This document shows positions 49,519 through 58,743 of a stretch of 64,000 nt of DNA, in pieces. The position numbers and the translations under genes are program-made. The notes under the pieces are model-generated. The model had not been told where the DNA came from. It worked only from the letters and a program-made list of their open reading frames with translations, and did not search any database. Within the stretch, counting starts at the first letter, position 1. Every line of letters begins with the position of its first letter. The DNA comes from JAGOCV01 sp049445855 (GTDB lineage Bacteria > Pseudomonadota > Gammaproteobacteria > Burkholderiales > Burkholderiaceae_C), in contig NZ_JBMSDV010000003.1 in the NCBI RefSeq assembly GCF_049445855.1, positions 124,001 through 188,000 on the forward strand. Direction: 5' to 3'.

Positions 49519-51228
49519 ATGTCAGCCCTCGAAGTCACCGCCGCCGCCGTACCCCAGCCCGCTGCTGCTTCCTCCTGGGGTTCCCGTTTTTCGGGCCTGG
49601 ACACGGGCCAGCGCGTGAAGCTCGCGGCTGGCGCCGCGTTGCTCGTCGCCCTGGCCGTGGCGGCCATCGTGCTCGGCCGCACGCCCGACTGGCGCGTCCT
49701 CTACGCCAATCTGGGTGACAAGGACGGCGGCGCCATCATCGCGCAGTTGTCGCAGATGAATGTGCCCTACAAATATTCCGAAGGCGGCGGTGCCGTCATG
49801 GTGCCGTCCGACCGCGTGCACGACGTGCGCCTGCGCCTGGCATCGCAGGGCCTGCCCAAGGGCTCGGTCAATGGCTTCGAGCTGATGGAAGCCAACCGCT
49901 TCGGCATGACGCAGTTCCAGGAAAAGGTCACCTTCCAGCGTGCGCTCGAAGGCGAACTCACGCGCTCCATCCAGGCGGTGTCGTCGGTGCAGAACGCGCG
50001 GGTGCACCTGGCGCTGCCCAACCAGAACGGCTTCTTCCGTGAACAGCAGAAACCCACGGCTTCGGTGCTGGTAAGCCTGTACCCCGGCCGCACGCTCGAC
50101 CGCGCGCAGCTCGCAGGCATCGTGCACCTGGTCGCGTCCAGCGTGCCGGAGATGTCGCCGTCTGCGGTGAGCGTGGTGGACGACACGGGCAAGCTCCTTT
50201 CCAACTCGCCTGACGCCGCGAACGGCAACGGTGCCGATGCGCAGCAACTGCAATATGTGCAGCAGCTCGAGCAGCAGTACACGCGCCGCATCCTGGACAT
50301 CCTCGAGCCCGTGGTGGGTCGTGACAACGTGAAGGCGCAGGTCACGGCCGACGTCGACTTTTCGCAGAGCGAGTCCACCACGGAACAGCACAAGCCCAAC
50401 CTCACGCCGACCGACAGCGCCGTGCGGAGCCAGCAGGTCGTCGAATCGCCCGGCGGCGCTGCCGGCGGCGCGGCTGCAGCCAGCGGCGTTCCGGGTGCGA
50501 CGTCCAACCAGCCTCCGGGCCAGTCGTCCGCCCCGATCAACGGCCAGGCGCAGCCGCTGCAGACCGCAGGCGGTGCGGGTGGTGCAGGCGCTGCGGCGGG
50601 TGCTGCAGCCGGGGGTCGCCGCGAGACCATCACCAATTACGAAGTGGACAAGACCACGCGCGTCGTGCGCGCCGGCAGTGGCACCGTCCGCCGCATCAAC
50701 GCCGCCGTGGTGGTGAACTACCAGAAGAACACCGACGCCGAAGGCAAGGTCACCTCGGCTGCGCTGCCTGCGGAGAAGGTGGAACAGATGACAGCGCTGG
50801 TCCGCGAGTCCATCGGCTTCAACAAGGACCGTGGCGACTCCGTCAACCTGATGAACGCGCCCTTCCAGAACGAAGCGACGCCTGCGCCCGAAGTGCCTTT
50901 CTACAAGCGCCCCGAATTGCTGGATCTGCTGCGCAGCTTCGCCTGGCCGGTGGGCCTGGTCGCCATGGCCGTCATCGTGCTCATGGGCTTCGTGCGCCCG
51001 GGCCTGAAGGCGCTGGCCGCCAGCCGCCCCGCGCCGCCGGTGGGCACGCAGCTGAGCGCCGTGCTGTCCGAAGCGCCGGTGCGGCCGGCCCTGCTGTCGC
51101 CCGAGCAGGCGGCGCAGGTGGCGCAGGAGCAGATGCGCATCGAAGACGCGCGCCAGCTGGCCCGCCAGAACCCGGCGGCCGTGGCCAACATCGTGAAGAA
51201 CTGGGTGCACGGCGACGCGCCGGCCTGA
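49519..51228 (+). CDS. fliF: Flagellar MS-ring protein FliF
   Basis: MS-ring subunit, 569 residues, the base on which the export gate and rotor assemble. It has two membrane segments: LAAGAALLVALAVAAIVLG near residue 38 and SFAWPVGLVAMAVIVLMGFV near 480. Between them lie the ring-building domains (LRLASQGLPKGSVNGFELME; QNARVHLALPNQNGFFRE) and a Gly/Ala-rich stretch (about 310-375). The C-terminal tail binds FliG. The start at 49519 (MSALEVTAAA) has GGAA upstream; the frame extends 30 bases further. Confidence 0.97.
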   Translation: MSALEVTAAAVPQPAAASSWGSRFSGLDTGQRVKLAAGAALLVALAVAAIVLGRTPDWRVLYANLGDKDGGAIIAQLSQMNVPYKYSEGGGAVMVPSDRVHDVRLRLASQGLPKGSVNGFELMEANRFGMTQFQEKVTFQRALEGELTRSIQAVSSVQNARVHLALPNQNGFFREQQKPTASVLVSLYPGRTLDRAQLAGIVHLVASSVPEMSPSAVSVVDDTGKLLSNSPDAANGNGADAQQLQYVQQLEQQYTRRILDILEPVVGRDNVKAQVTADVDFSQSESTTEQHKPNLTPTDSAVRSQQVVESPGGAAGGAAAASGVPGATSNQPPGQSSAPINGQAQPLQTAGGAGGAGAAAGAAAGGRRETITNYEVDKTTRVVRAGSGTVRRINAAVVVNYQKNTDAEGKVTSAALPAEKVEQMTALVRESIGFNKDRGDSVNLMNAPFQNEATPAPEVPFYKRPELLDLLRSFAWPVGLVAMAVIVLMGFVRPGLKALAASRPAPPVGTQLSAVLSEAPVRPALLSPEQAAQVAQEQMRIEDARQLARQNPAAVANIVKNWVHGDAPA

Positions 51229-51252
51229 TGAACGCGCCCGCAGGACAAGACC

Positions 51253-52248
51253 ATGGATGAACAGGGACTCACCGACGCCGCGATCCTGCTGATGTCGCTG
51301 GGCGAGGAAGATGCAGCGCTGATCCTGCGCCATCTTTCGCCCAAGGAAGTGCAGAAGCTGGGCGAGACGATTGCCTCCACGCGTTCCGTGTCGCGCGAGC
51401 GGCTGGACGAAGTGATCATGCGCTTTGCCGGTTCCACCTCGGGCCAGAGCCTGTTCCGTTCGGACACCGGCGAATACGTTCGCGGTGTGCTGCAGCGCGC
51501 ACTGGGCAACGACAAGGCGTCGATGCTGATCGAGCGCATCCTGGACGACGACTCGCTGACCGGCATCGAGAACCTCAAGTGGATGGAGCCGATGTCCGTG
51601 GCCGAGATGCTGCGCTCGGAACATCCGCAGATCGTCGCGGCCATCCTCGTGCATCTCGACCCGGACCAGGCTGCCGACGTGGCGCGCCTGTTGCCGGACG
51701 CAATGCGCAACGAAGTGATGTACCGCATCGCCACGCTGGAGGGCATCCAGCCCGCGGCGCTGGAAGACCTGAACGAAGTGCTGCACCGCCTGATGGCCGG
51801 CGGTGAGAAGCCGATCAAGGCCTCGATGGGCGGCGCCAAGACGGCGGCCGACATGCTCAACCTGCTGGGCGGCGGCATGGACACCAAGGTCATCGAAGCG
51901 GTGCGCATGCAGAACGAAGACCTGGCCCAGGAAATCATGGACATGATGTTCATCTTCGACGACCTGCTGAAGCTGGACGACAAGGCCATCCAGTCGCTGC
52001 TCAAGGAAGTGGCGTCCGAGACGCTCATCATCGCGCTCAAGGGCGCGGCGCCGCCGCTGCGCGAGAAGTTCCTGGGCAACATGTCCTCGCGCGCTGCCGA
52101 TTCGCTGCGCGAAGACCTCGAGTCGCGCGGTCCGATGCGCCTGACCGAGGTCGAGGCGCAGCAGAAGGAAATCCTGAAGACCCTGCGTCGCCTGGCCGAC
52201 GAAGGCCAGGTCGTGCTGGGTGGCGGCGGTGGCGGTGACCTCGTCTAA
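51253..52248 (+). CDS. fliG: Flagellar motor switch protein FliG
   Basis: Rotor/switch protein that contacts the stators, 331 residues, standard length. It has ILLMSLGEEDAALILRHLSP at the N-terminus, the central EHPQIVAAILVHLDPDQAAD with the EHPQ motif, and a C-terminal charged helix (LIIALKGAAPPLREKFLGNM; SSRAADSLREDLESRGPMRL) that meets MotA. It starts 24 bases after fliF. Its end overlaps the likely start of fliH. Confidence 0.98.
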   Translation: MDEQGLTDAAILLMSLGEEDAALILRHLSPKEVQKLGETIASTRSVSRERLDEVIMRFAGSTSGQSLFRSDTGEYVRGVLQRALGNDKASMLIERILDDDSLTGIENLKWMEPMSVAEMLRSEHPQIVAAILVHLDPDQAADVARLLPDAMRNEVMYRIATLEGIQPAALEDLNEVLHRLMAGGEKPIKASMGGAKTAADMLNLLGGGMDTKVIEAVRMQNEDLAQEIMDMMFIFDDLLKLDDKAIQSLLKEVASETLIIALKGAAPPLREKFLGNMSSRAADSLREDLESRGPMRLTEVEAQQKEILKTLRRLADEGQVVLGGGGGGDLV

Positions 52249-52948
52249 GTCGCGTCCCGGCGGGCGCTTCATCCCCCGCGAGGAACTCGGCGAAGTGACC
52301 GAGTGGCGCTTCGGCGCCGTCGGCGAGGGCAGCGATTCCGGTGAGCCGGTGCACGGCATCGGCAACGATGAGGAATACCGCATCGCGCACGAGGAAGGCT
52401 ATGCCGAAGGCTACGACGTCGGCCGCCTGCTCGGCCAGCGCGAAGGCCAGCAGAAGCTGGACGATTACATCCGCAACCAGGGCCGCAGCATCGCGCAGCG
52501 CATGACGCAACTGGTCGAGGGCGCGCAGCGCGGCCTCGCGCAGAACGAACAACAGACGGCGCAGGGCGTGCTCGAACTCGCCTGCGAAATCGCGCGTCAG
52601 ATCGTCCGGCACGAGCTCTCCATCAACCCGAATGCCTTGCTGCCCGTGGTGCGCGAGGCATTGGGCGTGCTGATGGCCGACAGCAAGACAGCGTCGGTGC
52701 GCTTGCATCCGAAAGACCTCGAAGTGCTGGATGTGCCGTTGCGCCAGGAGTTCGGCTCCGCCGGCGTGAACTGGGTGGCCGACCCGTCGCTCAAGCCGGG
52801 CAACTGCCTCGTGGAAGCCACCGGCACCACCGTCGACGGCACGCTCGAGAAACGCTGGCTGCGCGCGGTGTCGAGCCTGGGGCTGGACATGCCGTGGGAC
52901 GACAACTACGGTGATCGCGACGACGTCCAACCCGAGGACGGCCCCTGA
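52235..52948 (+). CDS. fliH: Flagellar export ATPase regulator FliH
   Basis: Peripheral stalk-like regulator of the FliI ATPase, about 237 residues. The central part is a coiled coil (EEGYAEGYDVGRLLGQREGQ, then a long Gln-rich helix). The C-terminal domain ELACEIARQIVRHELSINPN with VKLHPKDLEVL-like RLHPKDLEVLDVPLRQEF is typical. No ATG is available before the conserved region; I choose the GTG at 52235, inside the end of fliG. GTG codons at 52220 and 52229 are alternatives. Confidence 0.9.
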   Translation: MTSSKSRPGGRFIPREELGEVTEWRFGAVGEGSDSGEPVHGIGNDEEYRIAHEEGYAEGYDVGRLLGQREGQQKLDDYIRNQGRSIAQRMTQLVEGAQRGLAQNEQQTAQGVLELACEIARQIVRHELSINPNALLPVVREALGVLMADSKTASVRLHPKDLEVLDVPLRQEFGSAGVNWVADPSLKPGNCLVEATGTTVDGTLEKRWLRAVSSLGLDMPWDDNYGDRDDVQPEDGP

Positions 52949-52950
52949 CC

Positions 52951-54393
52951 ATGGACCTCGATGCCGTCGACTACACCGACCTCACGCCGGGCGCCGACCC
53001 GGCGTCGTGGGCGCAATTCCTGCAGGACGCGCGTGCGCGGCTGCACGACGACATCCCCCTCGAAGTGCGTGGCACGCTCACGCGGCTGACGGGTCTCGTG
53101 CTCGAAGCCTCGGGCATCCGCGTGCCCGTGGGTTCTCAATGCTCCGTGACGCAAAGCGGCCAGTCGCCGGTGCTCGCCGAAGTGGTGGGCTTTTCTTCCG
53201 ATCGCGCCTACCTCATGCCCGCGGGCGACGTGCATGGCCTGTCGAGTGGCGCGAGCGTCGTGCCCGCCACGCCGCGCCTGCCCGTGCCCACGCTGGGCGA
53301 AGCCGATCCCCCGGGGCTGGCCTCGCGCGTCGGCGTGCTGCGCCTGCCGCTGGGCAACGGCCTGCTGGGTCGCGTGGTCGACTCGCACGGCGTTCCGCTG
53401 GACCACGATGGCCCGCTCACCGATGTGGTGGCCGAGCCGCTGGACCGCGCCCCCATCAATGCCATGGAGCGCGCGCCGGTGCGTGAAGTGCTGGACACCG
53501 GCGTGCGCGCCATCAATTCATTGCTGACCGTCGGACGCGGCCAGCGCATCGGCCTGTTCGCGGGGTCGGGCGTGGGCAAGAGCGTGCTGCTGGGCATGAT
53601 GGCCCGCTACACGCGCGCCGACGTCATCGTGGTCGGCCTGATCGGCGAACGCGGCCGCGAGGTGAAGGAATTCGTCGAGGACATCCTGGGCGAGGACGGG
53701 CGCGAGCGTTCGGTCGTCGTCGCAGCGCCGGCCGATGCGCCGCCGCTGCTGCGCCTGCAGGGTGCGGCATATGCCACGGCCGTGGCCGAGTACTTCCGCG
53801 ACAAGGGCCAGCACGTGCTGCTGCTGATGGATTCGCTCACGCGCTATGCCATGGCGCAGCGCGAGATCGCGCTGGCCATCGGCGAGCCGCCGGCCACCAA
53901 GGGTTATCCGCCATCGGTCTTCGCGAAGCTGCCACAACTTGTGGAGCGCAGCGGCAACGGCCTGAACGGCGTGGGTTCGATCACCGCCATCTACACCGTG
54001 CTCTCCGAGGGCGACGACCAGCAGGATCCGATCGCCGACGCGGCGCGCGCCATTCTGGACGGCCACATCGTGCTGTCGCGCGCGCTGGCAGAAGAGGCGC
54101 ATTTTCCCGCCATCGACATCGAGCAGTCGGCCTCGCGCGTGATGCACAACGTGGTGTCGCGCGGCCAGTTCGAGATGGCGCGGCGCTTCCGCACCATCTA
54201 TTCGCGTTACCAGAAGAGCCGCGATCTCGTGCGCGTGGGTGCCTACGTGGCGGGCTCGGACCCGGCGCTGGACCAGGCGATCCACCTGCAGCCTTCGATG
54301 CGTTCGTTCCTGCAGCAGGACATGCGCGAATCGTCCACGCTCGCGCAGAGCATGGACGACATGATGAACCTGCTCACGGCCGACGAAGGCTGA
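52951..54393 (+). CDS. fliI: Flagellar export ATPase FliI
   Basis: Hexameric ATPase of flagellar type III export, 480 residues. The P-loop GSGVGKS is at 205-211; HVLLLMDSLTRYAMAQREIA carries Walker B; GEPPATKGYPPSVFAKLPQL and the ERSG motif are conserved. The family-typical REVLDTGVRAINSLLTVGRG precedes the P-loop. It starts 2 bases after fliH and is followed by fliJ. Confidence 0.98.
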   Translation: MDLDAVDYTDLTPGADPASWAQFLQDARARLHDDIPLEVRGTLTRLTGLVLEASGIRVPVGSQCSVTQSGQSPVLAEVVGFSSDRAYLMPAGDVHGLSSGASVVPATPRLPVPTLGEADPPGLASRVGVLRLPLGNGLLGRVVDSHGVPLDHDGPLTDVVAEPLDRAPINAMERAPVREVLDTGVRAINSLLTVGRGQRIGLFAGSGVGKSVLLGMMARYTRADVIVVGLIGERGREVKEFVEDILGEDGRERSVVVAAPADAPPLLRLQGAAYATAVAEYFRDKGQHVLLLMDSLTRYAMAQREIALAIGEPPATKGYPPSVFAKLPQLVERSGNGLNGVGSITAIYTVLSEGDDQQDPIADAARAILDGHIVLSRALAEEAHFPAIDIEQSASRVMHNVVSRGQFEMARRFRTIYSRYQKSRDLVRVGAYVAGSDPALDQAIHLQPSMRSFLQQDMRESSTLAQSMDDMMNLLTADEG

Positions 54394-54421
54394 AGCCAGA
54401 CAACGGAATGAAAGGACCTGC

Positions 54422-54886
54422 ATGTCGACCCAGAATGGACTGAACGCCGCGATCGGCGTGGCCACGCGGCAACGCGACGAGGCCGTCCAGGCGCTTGCGC
54501 TCGCACGCCAGTCATGGGTGGCCATGCAGATGCAGCTGGACCAGCTGCAGACCTATGCGCAGGACACCGATGCGCGCTGGAGCCCCGCGGCCGGCCGCGT
54601 TTCCACGCCCGAGTTCATGCGCCATCACTACCAGTTCATGCAGCGCCTGGACCAGGCCATCCGCATGCAGGTCGGCGTGGTGGACGCGCATGCCCGCCAG
54701 GTGGAAGAACGCGCCGTCACGCTGCGCGAAGCCGAGGCGCGGCTGGACAGCCTGCAACAGATCCTGAAGAGCCGCGCACGCGAACAGCAGGTCGTCGAGC
54801 GCCGCAGGGAGCAGAAGCAAGTGGACGAAATCGCCGCGCTGCAATACCGCAGGAACGCGCGCGGACAACTCGCAGGGGGGCTTTGA
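54422..54886 (+). CDS. fliJ: Flagellar export stalk protein FliJ
   Basis: Coiled-coil protein of 154 residues that sits in the FliI hexamer like the gamma stalk of F1 ATPase. Almost the whole length is predicted helix with heptads (QRDEAVQALALARQSWVAMQ; EEARLDSLQQILKSRAREQQ-like EAEARLDSLQQILKSRA). It has the expected size and place between fliI and fliK. The gap to fliK is 2 bases. Confidence 0.92.
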   Translation: MSTQNGLNAAIGVATRQRDEAVQALALARQSWVAMQMQLDQLQTYAQDTDARWSPAAGRVSTPEFMRHHYQFMQRLDQAIRMQVGVVDAHARQVEERAVTLREAEARLDSLQQILKSRAREQQVVERRREQKQVDEIAALQYRRNARGQLAGGL

Positions 54887-54888
54887 TC

Positions 54889-56274
54889 ATGGCAGTCGAA
54901 CAGGCACGCGCGACCGACGCGGTTTCCATCCTCCAGCCCACGGCCAGGCCGCGCGGCGCTGCGCGGGAAGGCGAAGGCAACAGCTTCCAGGAGATGCTGG
55001 GCAGCAGGATGGACGAAGGTGCAGATGCGGGCGATGCCGCCGTCCAGGCCGCTGACGCGGACGCGGGTGACGGCGTGAACGGCACGAAGGCAAAGCGCGA
55101 CAGCAAGACGAAGACGGCCAGCGATGCAAGCGCGACCGATGCGGCGAACGCCGTGCCCGCCGATCCGTCGTCCGGGCCAGCGACGGATGCGGATGCCTCC
55201 CGTGATGCGGCCACCGGACAGGCTGCGGATGCAGCGACTGCCGATGCGTCCGCCACAGGTGCAGATGCGGCATCCGGCGTGGATGTCATCACCGGCACGG
55301 ACGGCAAGTCCACGCTGGCGACGGCGTTCGGCGCGGGCGGCGTGGTGGGCTCATCCGGTTTTGCCGCAGGCAAGGCCAGTGGTCTGACGACGGCGGGCAA
55401 CGGTGTTGCCAGCGCCGCCACGCTGGCGGCGGACGCGACCCAGGCCGCACGCGCCAACGCACAGGCGGCGCTGCAAGCCTCGCAGGCCCGCATGCAAGGC
55501 CAGGCTCAGGTGCAGGGGCACAACCAGCAGGCGGCCTTCAATTCGCAGATCGCCCAGTCGGAAACGGCCCAGGCAGCGCAGGACGCCGGCCAGGCCCGCA
55601 TGACGGCGGTCGACGCTGCTGCGCAGATGCTCGCGCAGGACGCTGCGGCCCAGACGATGGGCATGGCGACCACCACGGAATTCAGCAGCTTGCGCCGCTT
55701 CGAACGGCTGGGCGAAGGCGGGTACAGCGCGCTCGGTGCAGCGGCTGCCGCCGGCACCGGTGCGGCCGACAGTGCCATGAGCCGCCACGCGCTCACCGCG
55801 GACGCCGCCATGCCCGTGGCCACTGCGAACATCGACGCCGGCGGCGCCAGCATGGAAGACCGCATGGCCGCGCAGGTCACCTACTGGCTGTCGCAGAAGA
55901 CACAGAACGCCGAGCTGTCGCTGGACCTCCACGAAGGCCAGCAGGTGCAGGTGAGCGTTTCCATGACGGGCAACGAGGCGCACGTCGCCTTCCGCGCCGG
56001 CCATGGCGCGACGCGCGAGCTGCTGGGCAGTGCGCTGCCGCAACTGCGCGAACTGCTGGGCAACGAAGGCGTGGTGCTGTCCGGCGTCACTGTCGATTCA
56101 TTCAGTGCCCAGGGCCAGAACGCCGGCCAGGGGTACGGCAACGACGGCGGCGGCGGCCCGGGAACGGGGGAGCGTGGCCGCAGCGGCCGCGTGGAAATCC
56201 CGGTGGCCCAGCCTGCGCGGCCGTCGGCATTGATCGGCGGCAGCGCCGGGCGATCGGTGGACCTGTACGTTTGA
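54889..56274 (+). CDS. fliK: Hook-length control protein FliK
   Basis: Secreted ruler and export-switch protein, 461 residues. The N-terminal three quarters is low-complexity, rich in Ala, Asp and Gln, as expected for a flexible ruler. The C-terminal hook-length domain shows AELSLDLHEGQQVQVSVSMT, GNEAHVAFRAGHGATRELLG and ALPQLRELLGNEGVVLSGVT. The start is the ATG at 54889 (MAVEQARATD); the open frame continues upstream inside fliJ. It acts with FlhB. Confidence 0.93.
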   Translation: MAVEQARATDAVSILQPTARPRGAAREGEGNSFQEMLGSRMDEGADAGDAAVQAADADAGDGVNGTKAKRDSKTKTASDASATDAANAVPADPSSGPATDADASRDAATGQAADAATADASATGADAASGVDVITGTDGKSTLATAFGAGGVVGSSGFAAGKASGLTTAGNGVASAATLAADATQAARANAQAALQASQARMQGQAQVQGHNQQAAFNSQIAQSETAQAAQDAGQARMTAVDAAAQMLAQDAAAQTMGMATTTEFSSLRRFERLGEGGYSALGAAAAAGTGAADSAMSRHALTADAAMPVATANIDAGGASMEDRMAAQVTYWLSQKTQNAELSLDLHEGQQVQVSVSMTGNEAHVAFRAGHGATRELLGSALPQLRELLGNEGVVLSGVTVDSFSAQGQNAGQGYGNDGGGGPGTGERGRSGRVEIPVAQPARPSALIGGSAGRSVDLYV

Positions 56275-56311
56275 TGTGGGGCAAACTGGCGAAAGACGGG
56301 CTTTTCCGCCT

Positions 56312-56348
56312 TTATTCGGGCGCTAAAGTTTTTGCCTTCCCCGAATAA
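56312..56348 (+). repeat. Inverted repeat before fliL
   Basis: TTATTCGGG (56312-56320) and CCCGAATAA (56340-56348) are exact inverted repeats separated by 19 bases. The spacer includes TAAAGTTT (56324-56331). The element lies in the 141-base gap between fliK and fliL and may be an activator site or part of an internal promoter. Confidence 0.5.
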
Positions 56349-56415
56349 TGGGCGCACGGGGTCAGGCGCCGTGCCACTAGCGGATGCGCCCTTACCCTCG
56401 TGAAAGGTCCCCACC

Positions 56416-57000
56416 GTGTCTGATGCCACCACTGAAGAAAAACCGAAGAAGGGCGGAAGCAAAGTCGTCCTGATCGGCGTGCTCGCGGCCGTCATCGGCG
56501 CAGCAGCCGCCGGCGGGGGCTGGTATTTCCTGGGTCGCAAACCGGCCACCGCCGAAGAACACGTCGCCAAGCCGGAACCGGCGAAGGCGCCGACCTACAT
56601 GGCCATGGAAACCATGGTGGTCAACCTGGCCGACCCGGGCGGCGAACGTTTCGCCCAGTTGGGCATCACCGTCGAGCTGTCCGATGAAAAGGCGGCGGAC
56701 AAGATCAAGAGTTTCCTTCCTTCCATCCGCAGCGCCATCCTGCTGCTGGTGTCGCAGCGCACGTCGGAAGAGCTGCTCACGCGTCCCGGCAAGGAAAAGC
56801 TCGCACGCGACATCGCCGGCGAAGTCGGCCGTCCGCTGGGCTTCATCCCGCCGGAGCCGGTGAAGGAAGCGCCGAGGGAAGCTGCCAAGGAAGGTGCCAC
56901 CGACGAGGTGCCGATGAAGAAGGCCGTCGCCAGGGAAGCGGCGAAGGACGAGGCCAACCCCGTACGCGGCGTGTTGTTCTCCAGTTTCATCATCCAGTAA
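56416..57000 (+). CDS. fliL: Flagellar basal-body protein FliL
   Basis: Stator-associated membrane protein, 194 residues. It has one membrane segment (VVLIGVLAAVIGAAAAGGGW) and the periplasmic domain YMAMETMVVNLADPGGERFA with LGITVELSDEKAADKIKSFL. Near the C-terminus a Lys/Glu/Ala-rich insert (about 150-183) separates the core from the terminal VRGVLFSSFIIQ, making it slightly longer than usual. The start codon is GTG. It is preceded by a 141-base gap, the largest inside the fliF-R run. Confidence 0.95.
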   Translation: MSDATTEEKPKKGGSKVVLIGVLAAVIGAAAAGGGWYFLGRKPATAEEHVAKPEPAKAPTYMAMETMVVNLADPGGERFAQLGITVELSDEKAADKIKSFLPSIRSAILLLVSQRTSEELLTRPGKEKLARDIAGEVGRPLGFIPPEPVKEAPREAAKEGATDEVPMKKAVAREAAKDEANPVRGVLFSSFIIQ

Positions 57001-57036
57001 TCCATCGACGGACGCCAACTACCGACGTTACCCGGC

Positions 57037-58002
57037 ATGAGCGAAGCGCAAGAAGCCCCCCAACAAGCTGCCGAAGAAGCCGCTTCCCCGCCCGCACCTG
57101 CGGCGGCCGGTGGCATGCAGCGCTACGACCTGGTCAGCAAGGAGCGTGTGGTCTCGGACCGCATGCCCACGATGGACATCGTCAACGAGCGCTTCGCCCG
57201 TTATTTCCAGTCGGGCCTGTTCACCATGCTGCGTCGTCATGCCGATGTGAAGGCCGGGGCGGTGAGCGTGCAGCGCCACAGCGAGTTCATGGGCTCGCTG
57301 GAGCATCCGACGCACCTGAACATCATCACGCTCAATCCGTTGCGCGGCCATGGCCTCGTGACTTGCGGCATGCCGCTGCTGTTCGGCATGGTCGAAGGCC
57401 TGTACGGCGGCCCGGGCATCCTGCGGGGTGACCTGGAAGCGCGTGAACTCTCGGCCACCGAACAACGCGTGCTCTCGCGGCTGCTGAAGGTGGCGTGCGA
57501 GGAATACAAGCGTGCCTGGAAGGGCATCCACGAATTCGAACCGGCCTTCGTGCGGTCCGAGACGCTGCCGCAGTTCGCGGCCGTATGCGGTCCGCTGGAG
57601 ATCGTGGTGGTGACGTCATTCGAGATCGCCGTGGGCGAGCTCACCGGCACGATCCACATCGCCATGCCCTACACCGCGCTCGAGCCGATGCGCGACCTGC
57701 TGTACGCATCGCCGCTGGGCGACGTGGAGGCGATCGACCGCCGCTGGGTGTCGCGCCTCACGCGCGAGATCCAGTCCGCCGAGATCACGCTGTCCGCGCA
57801 GCTGGCGACAGCGGATGTCACCATCGAGCAGCTGCTGACCATGCAGCCGGGCGATTTCATCGAGCTGGACCGCGAGCCGCGCATCGAAGCCAGCGTGGAC
57901 GGCGTTCCCCTATTCAAGTGCCTGTACGGCACGCACAACGGAAAGTACGCGATCCGTGTCGACGAGTGCTTGGGCGCTCCTGGAGAAAACCATGGCGAAT
58001 GA
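57037..58002 (+). CDS. fliM: Flagellar motor switch protein FliM
   Basis: C-ring protein and target of phosphorylated CheY, 321 residues. It has RYDLVSKERVVSDRMPTMDI and NERFARYFQSGLFTMLRRHA near residue 50, GLYGGPG in the middle, and a C-terminal FliN-like domain (TMQPGDFIELDREPRIEASV; VPLFKCLYGTHNGKYAIRV). The first 20 residues, where CheY binds in other species, are Ala/Pro-rich and do not show the usual LSQxEIDALL, see the finding. It overlaps fliN by 11 bases. Confidence 0.96.
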   Translation: MSEAQEAPQQAAEEAASPPAPAAAGGMQRYDLVSKERVVSDRMPTMDIVNERFARYFQSGLFTMLRRHADVKAGAVSVQRHSEFMGSLEHPTHLNIITLNPLRGHGLVTCGMPLLFGMVEGLYGGPGILRGDLEARELSATEQRVLSRLLKVACEEYKRAWKGIHEFEPAFVRSETLPQFAAVCGPLEIVVVTSFEIAVGELTGTIHIAMPYTALEPMRDLLYASPLGDVEAIDRRWVSRLTREIQSAEITLSAQLATADVTIEQLLTMQPGDFIELDREPRIEASVDGVPLFKCLYGTHNGKYAIRVDECLGAPGENHGE

Positions 58003-58345
58003 ACAATCTTCCCAGGCCGGCTGGGCCCAGCCGCTCGACGGCCAGGAGCCCGGCGGTGCCGCGCCGGCCAATGCGCCGCTGCAGGACATCCAGCGCGTGC
58101 TGGACATCCCGGTGCAACTCTCGGTCGAACTGGGCCGCAAGAAGGTGCCGATCAAGTACATCCTGCAACTGGCCGAAGGCTCGGTGGTCGAACTCGACGC
58201 GCTGGCCGGTGAGCCGATGGACGTGCTGGTCAACGGCTATCTGATCGCCCAGGGCGAAGTGGTGGTGGTGAATGACAAGTTCGGCATCCGCCTGACCGAC
58301 GTGGTGACGCCGTCCGAGCGCCTGCGTCGCGTGAACAACGGCTGA
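57992..58345 (+). CDS. fliN: Flagellar motor switch protein FliN
   Basis: C-ring protein, 117 residues. The core LDIPVQLSVELGRKKVPIKY with ILQLAEGSVVELDALAGEPM, DVLVNGYLIAQGEVVVVNDK and FGIRLTDVVTPSERLRRV is nearly canonical. The ATG at 57992 follows GGAGAAAA and lies inside the end of fliM. The two switch proteins are therefore probably made in coupled amounts. Confidence 0.97.
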   Translation: MANEQSSQAGWAQPLDGQEPGGAAPANAPLQDIQRVLDIPVQLSVELGRKKVPIKYILQLAEGSVVELDALAGEPMDVLVNGYLIAQGEVVVVNDKFGIRLTDVVTPSERLRRVNNG

Positions 58346-58368
58346 TCTTTTTCCCTCCCCCCTTTTTT

Positions 58369-58743
58369 ATGAACGGCTCCATGGCGCAGTCGCTGTTTCT
58401 CATCGTCGTTTTCATCGGCGTGCTGGCACTTTTTCCGGTGGCGTTGCGCTGGCTGCAGCGCAAGCAGGCCGGCGTGACGGGTGCCGTGCCGGCATCGGCG
58501 AAGCTGGTGTCGGCCATCGCGGTCGGTCCGCAGCAACGCGTGGTGACCGTGGAAGTCGGTCCGGAGAATGCACGCACCTGGCTCGTGCTGGGTGTGACCG
58601 GCCAGGGCATCAGCTGCCTGCACAGCATTCCGGTGGCGGCGGGCGCCGCCGCTGCGCCCACGGCCACATCGCCGGCAACCGCGCCGGCAACCACGCCGCA
58701 AGAGCCCGTCTTCGTGCTGCCTGAAGGGACGCCGCGTGCCTGA
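58369..58743 (+). CDS. fliO: Flagellar export protein FliO
   Basis: Small membrane protein that helps build the FliP ring, 124 residues. It has one N-terminal membrane segment (SLFLIVVFIGVLALFPVALR) and a cytosolic domain with RVVTVEVGPENARTWLVLGV and GQGISCLHSI. An Ala/Pro/Thr-rich tail follows. FliO is poorly conserved; place between fliN and fliP supports the call. It overlaps fliP by 8 bases. Confidence 0.9.
   Translation: MNGSMAQSLFLIVVFIGVLALFPVALRWLQRKQAGVTGAVPASAKLVSAIAVGPQQRVVTVEVGPENARTWLVLGVTGQGISCLHSIPVAAGAAAAPTATSPATAPATTPQEPVFVLPEGTPRA

Noticed and set aside
49522..52383. Open frame of about 950 codons on the minus strand opposite fliF and fliG.
   Set aside because: The product is His/Arg/Gln-rich without family features, and fliF, fliG and fliH on the plus strand are certain.
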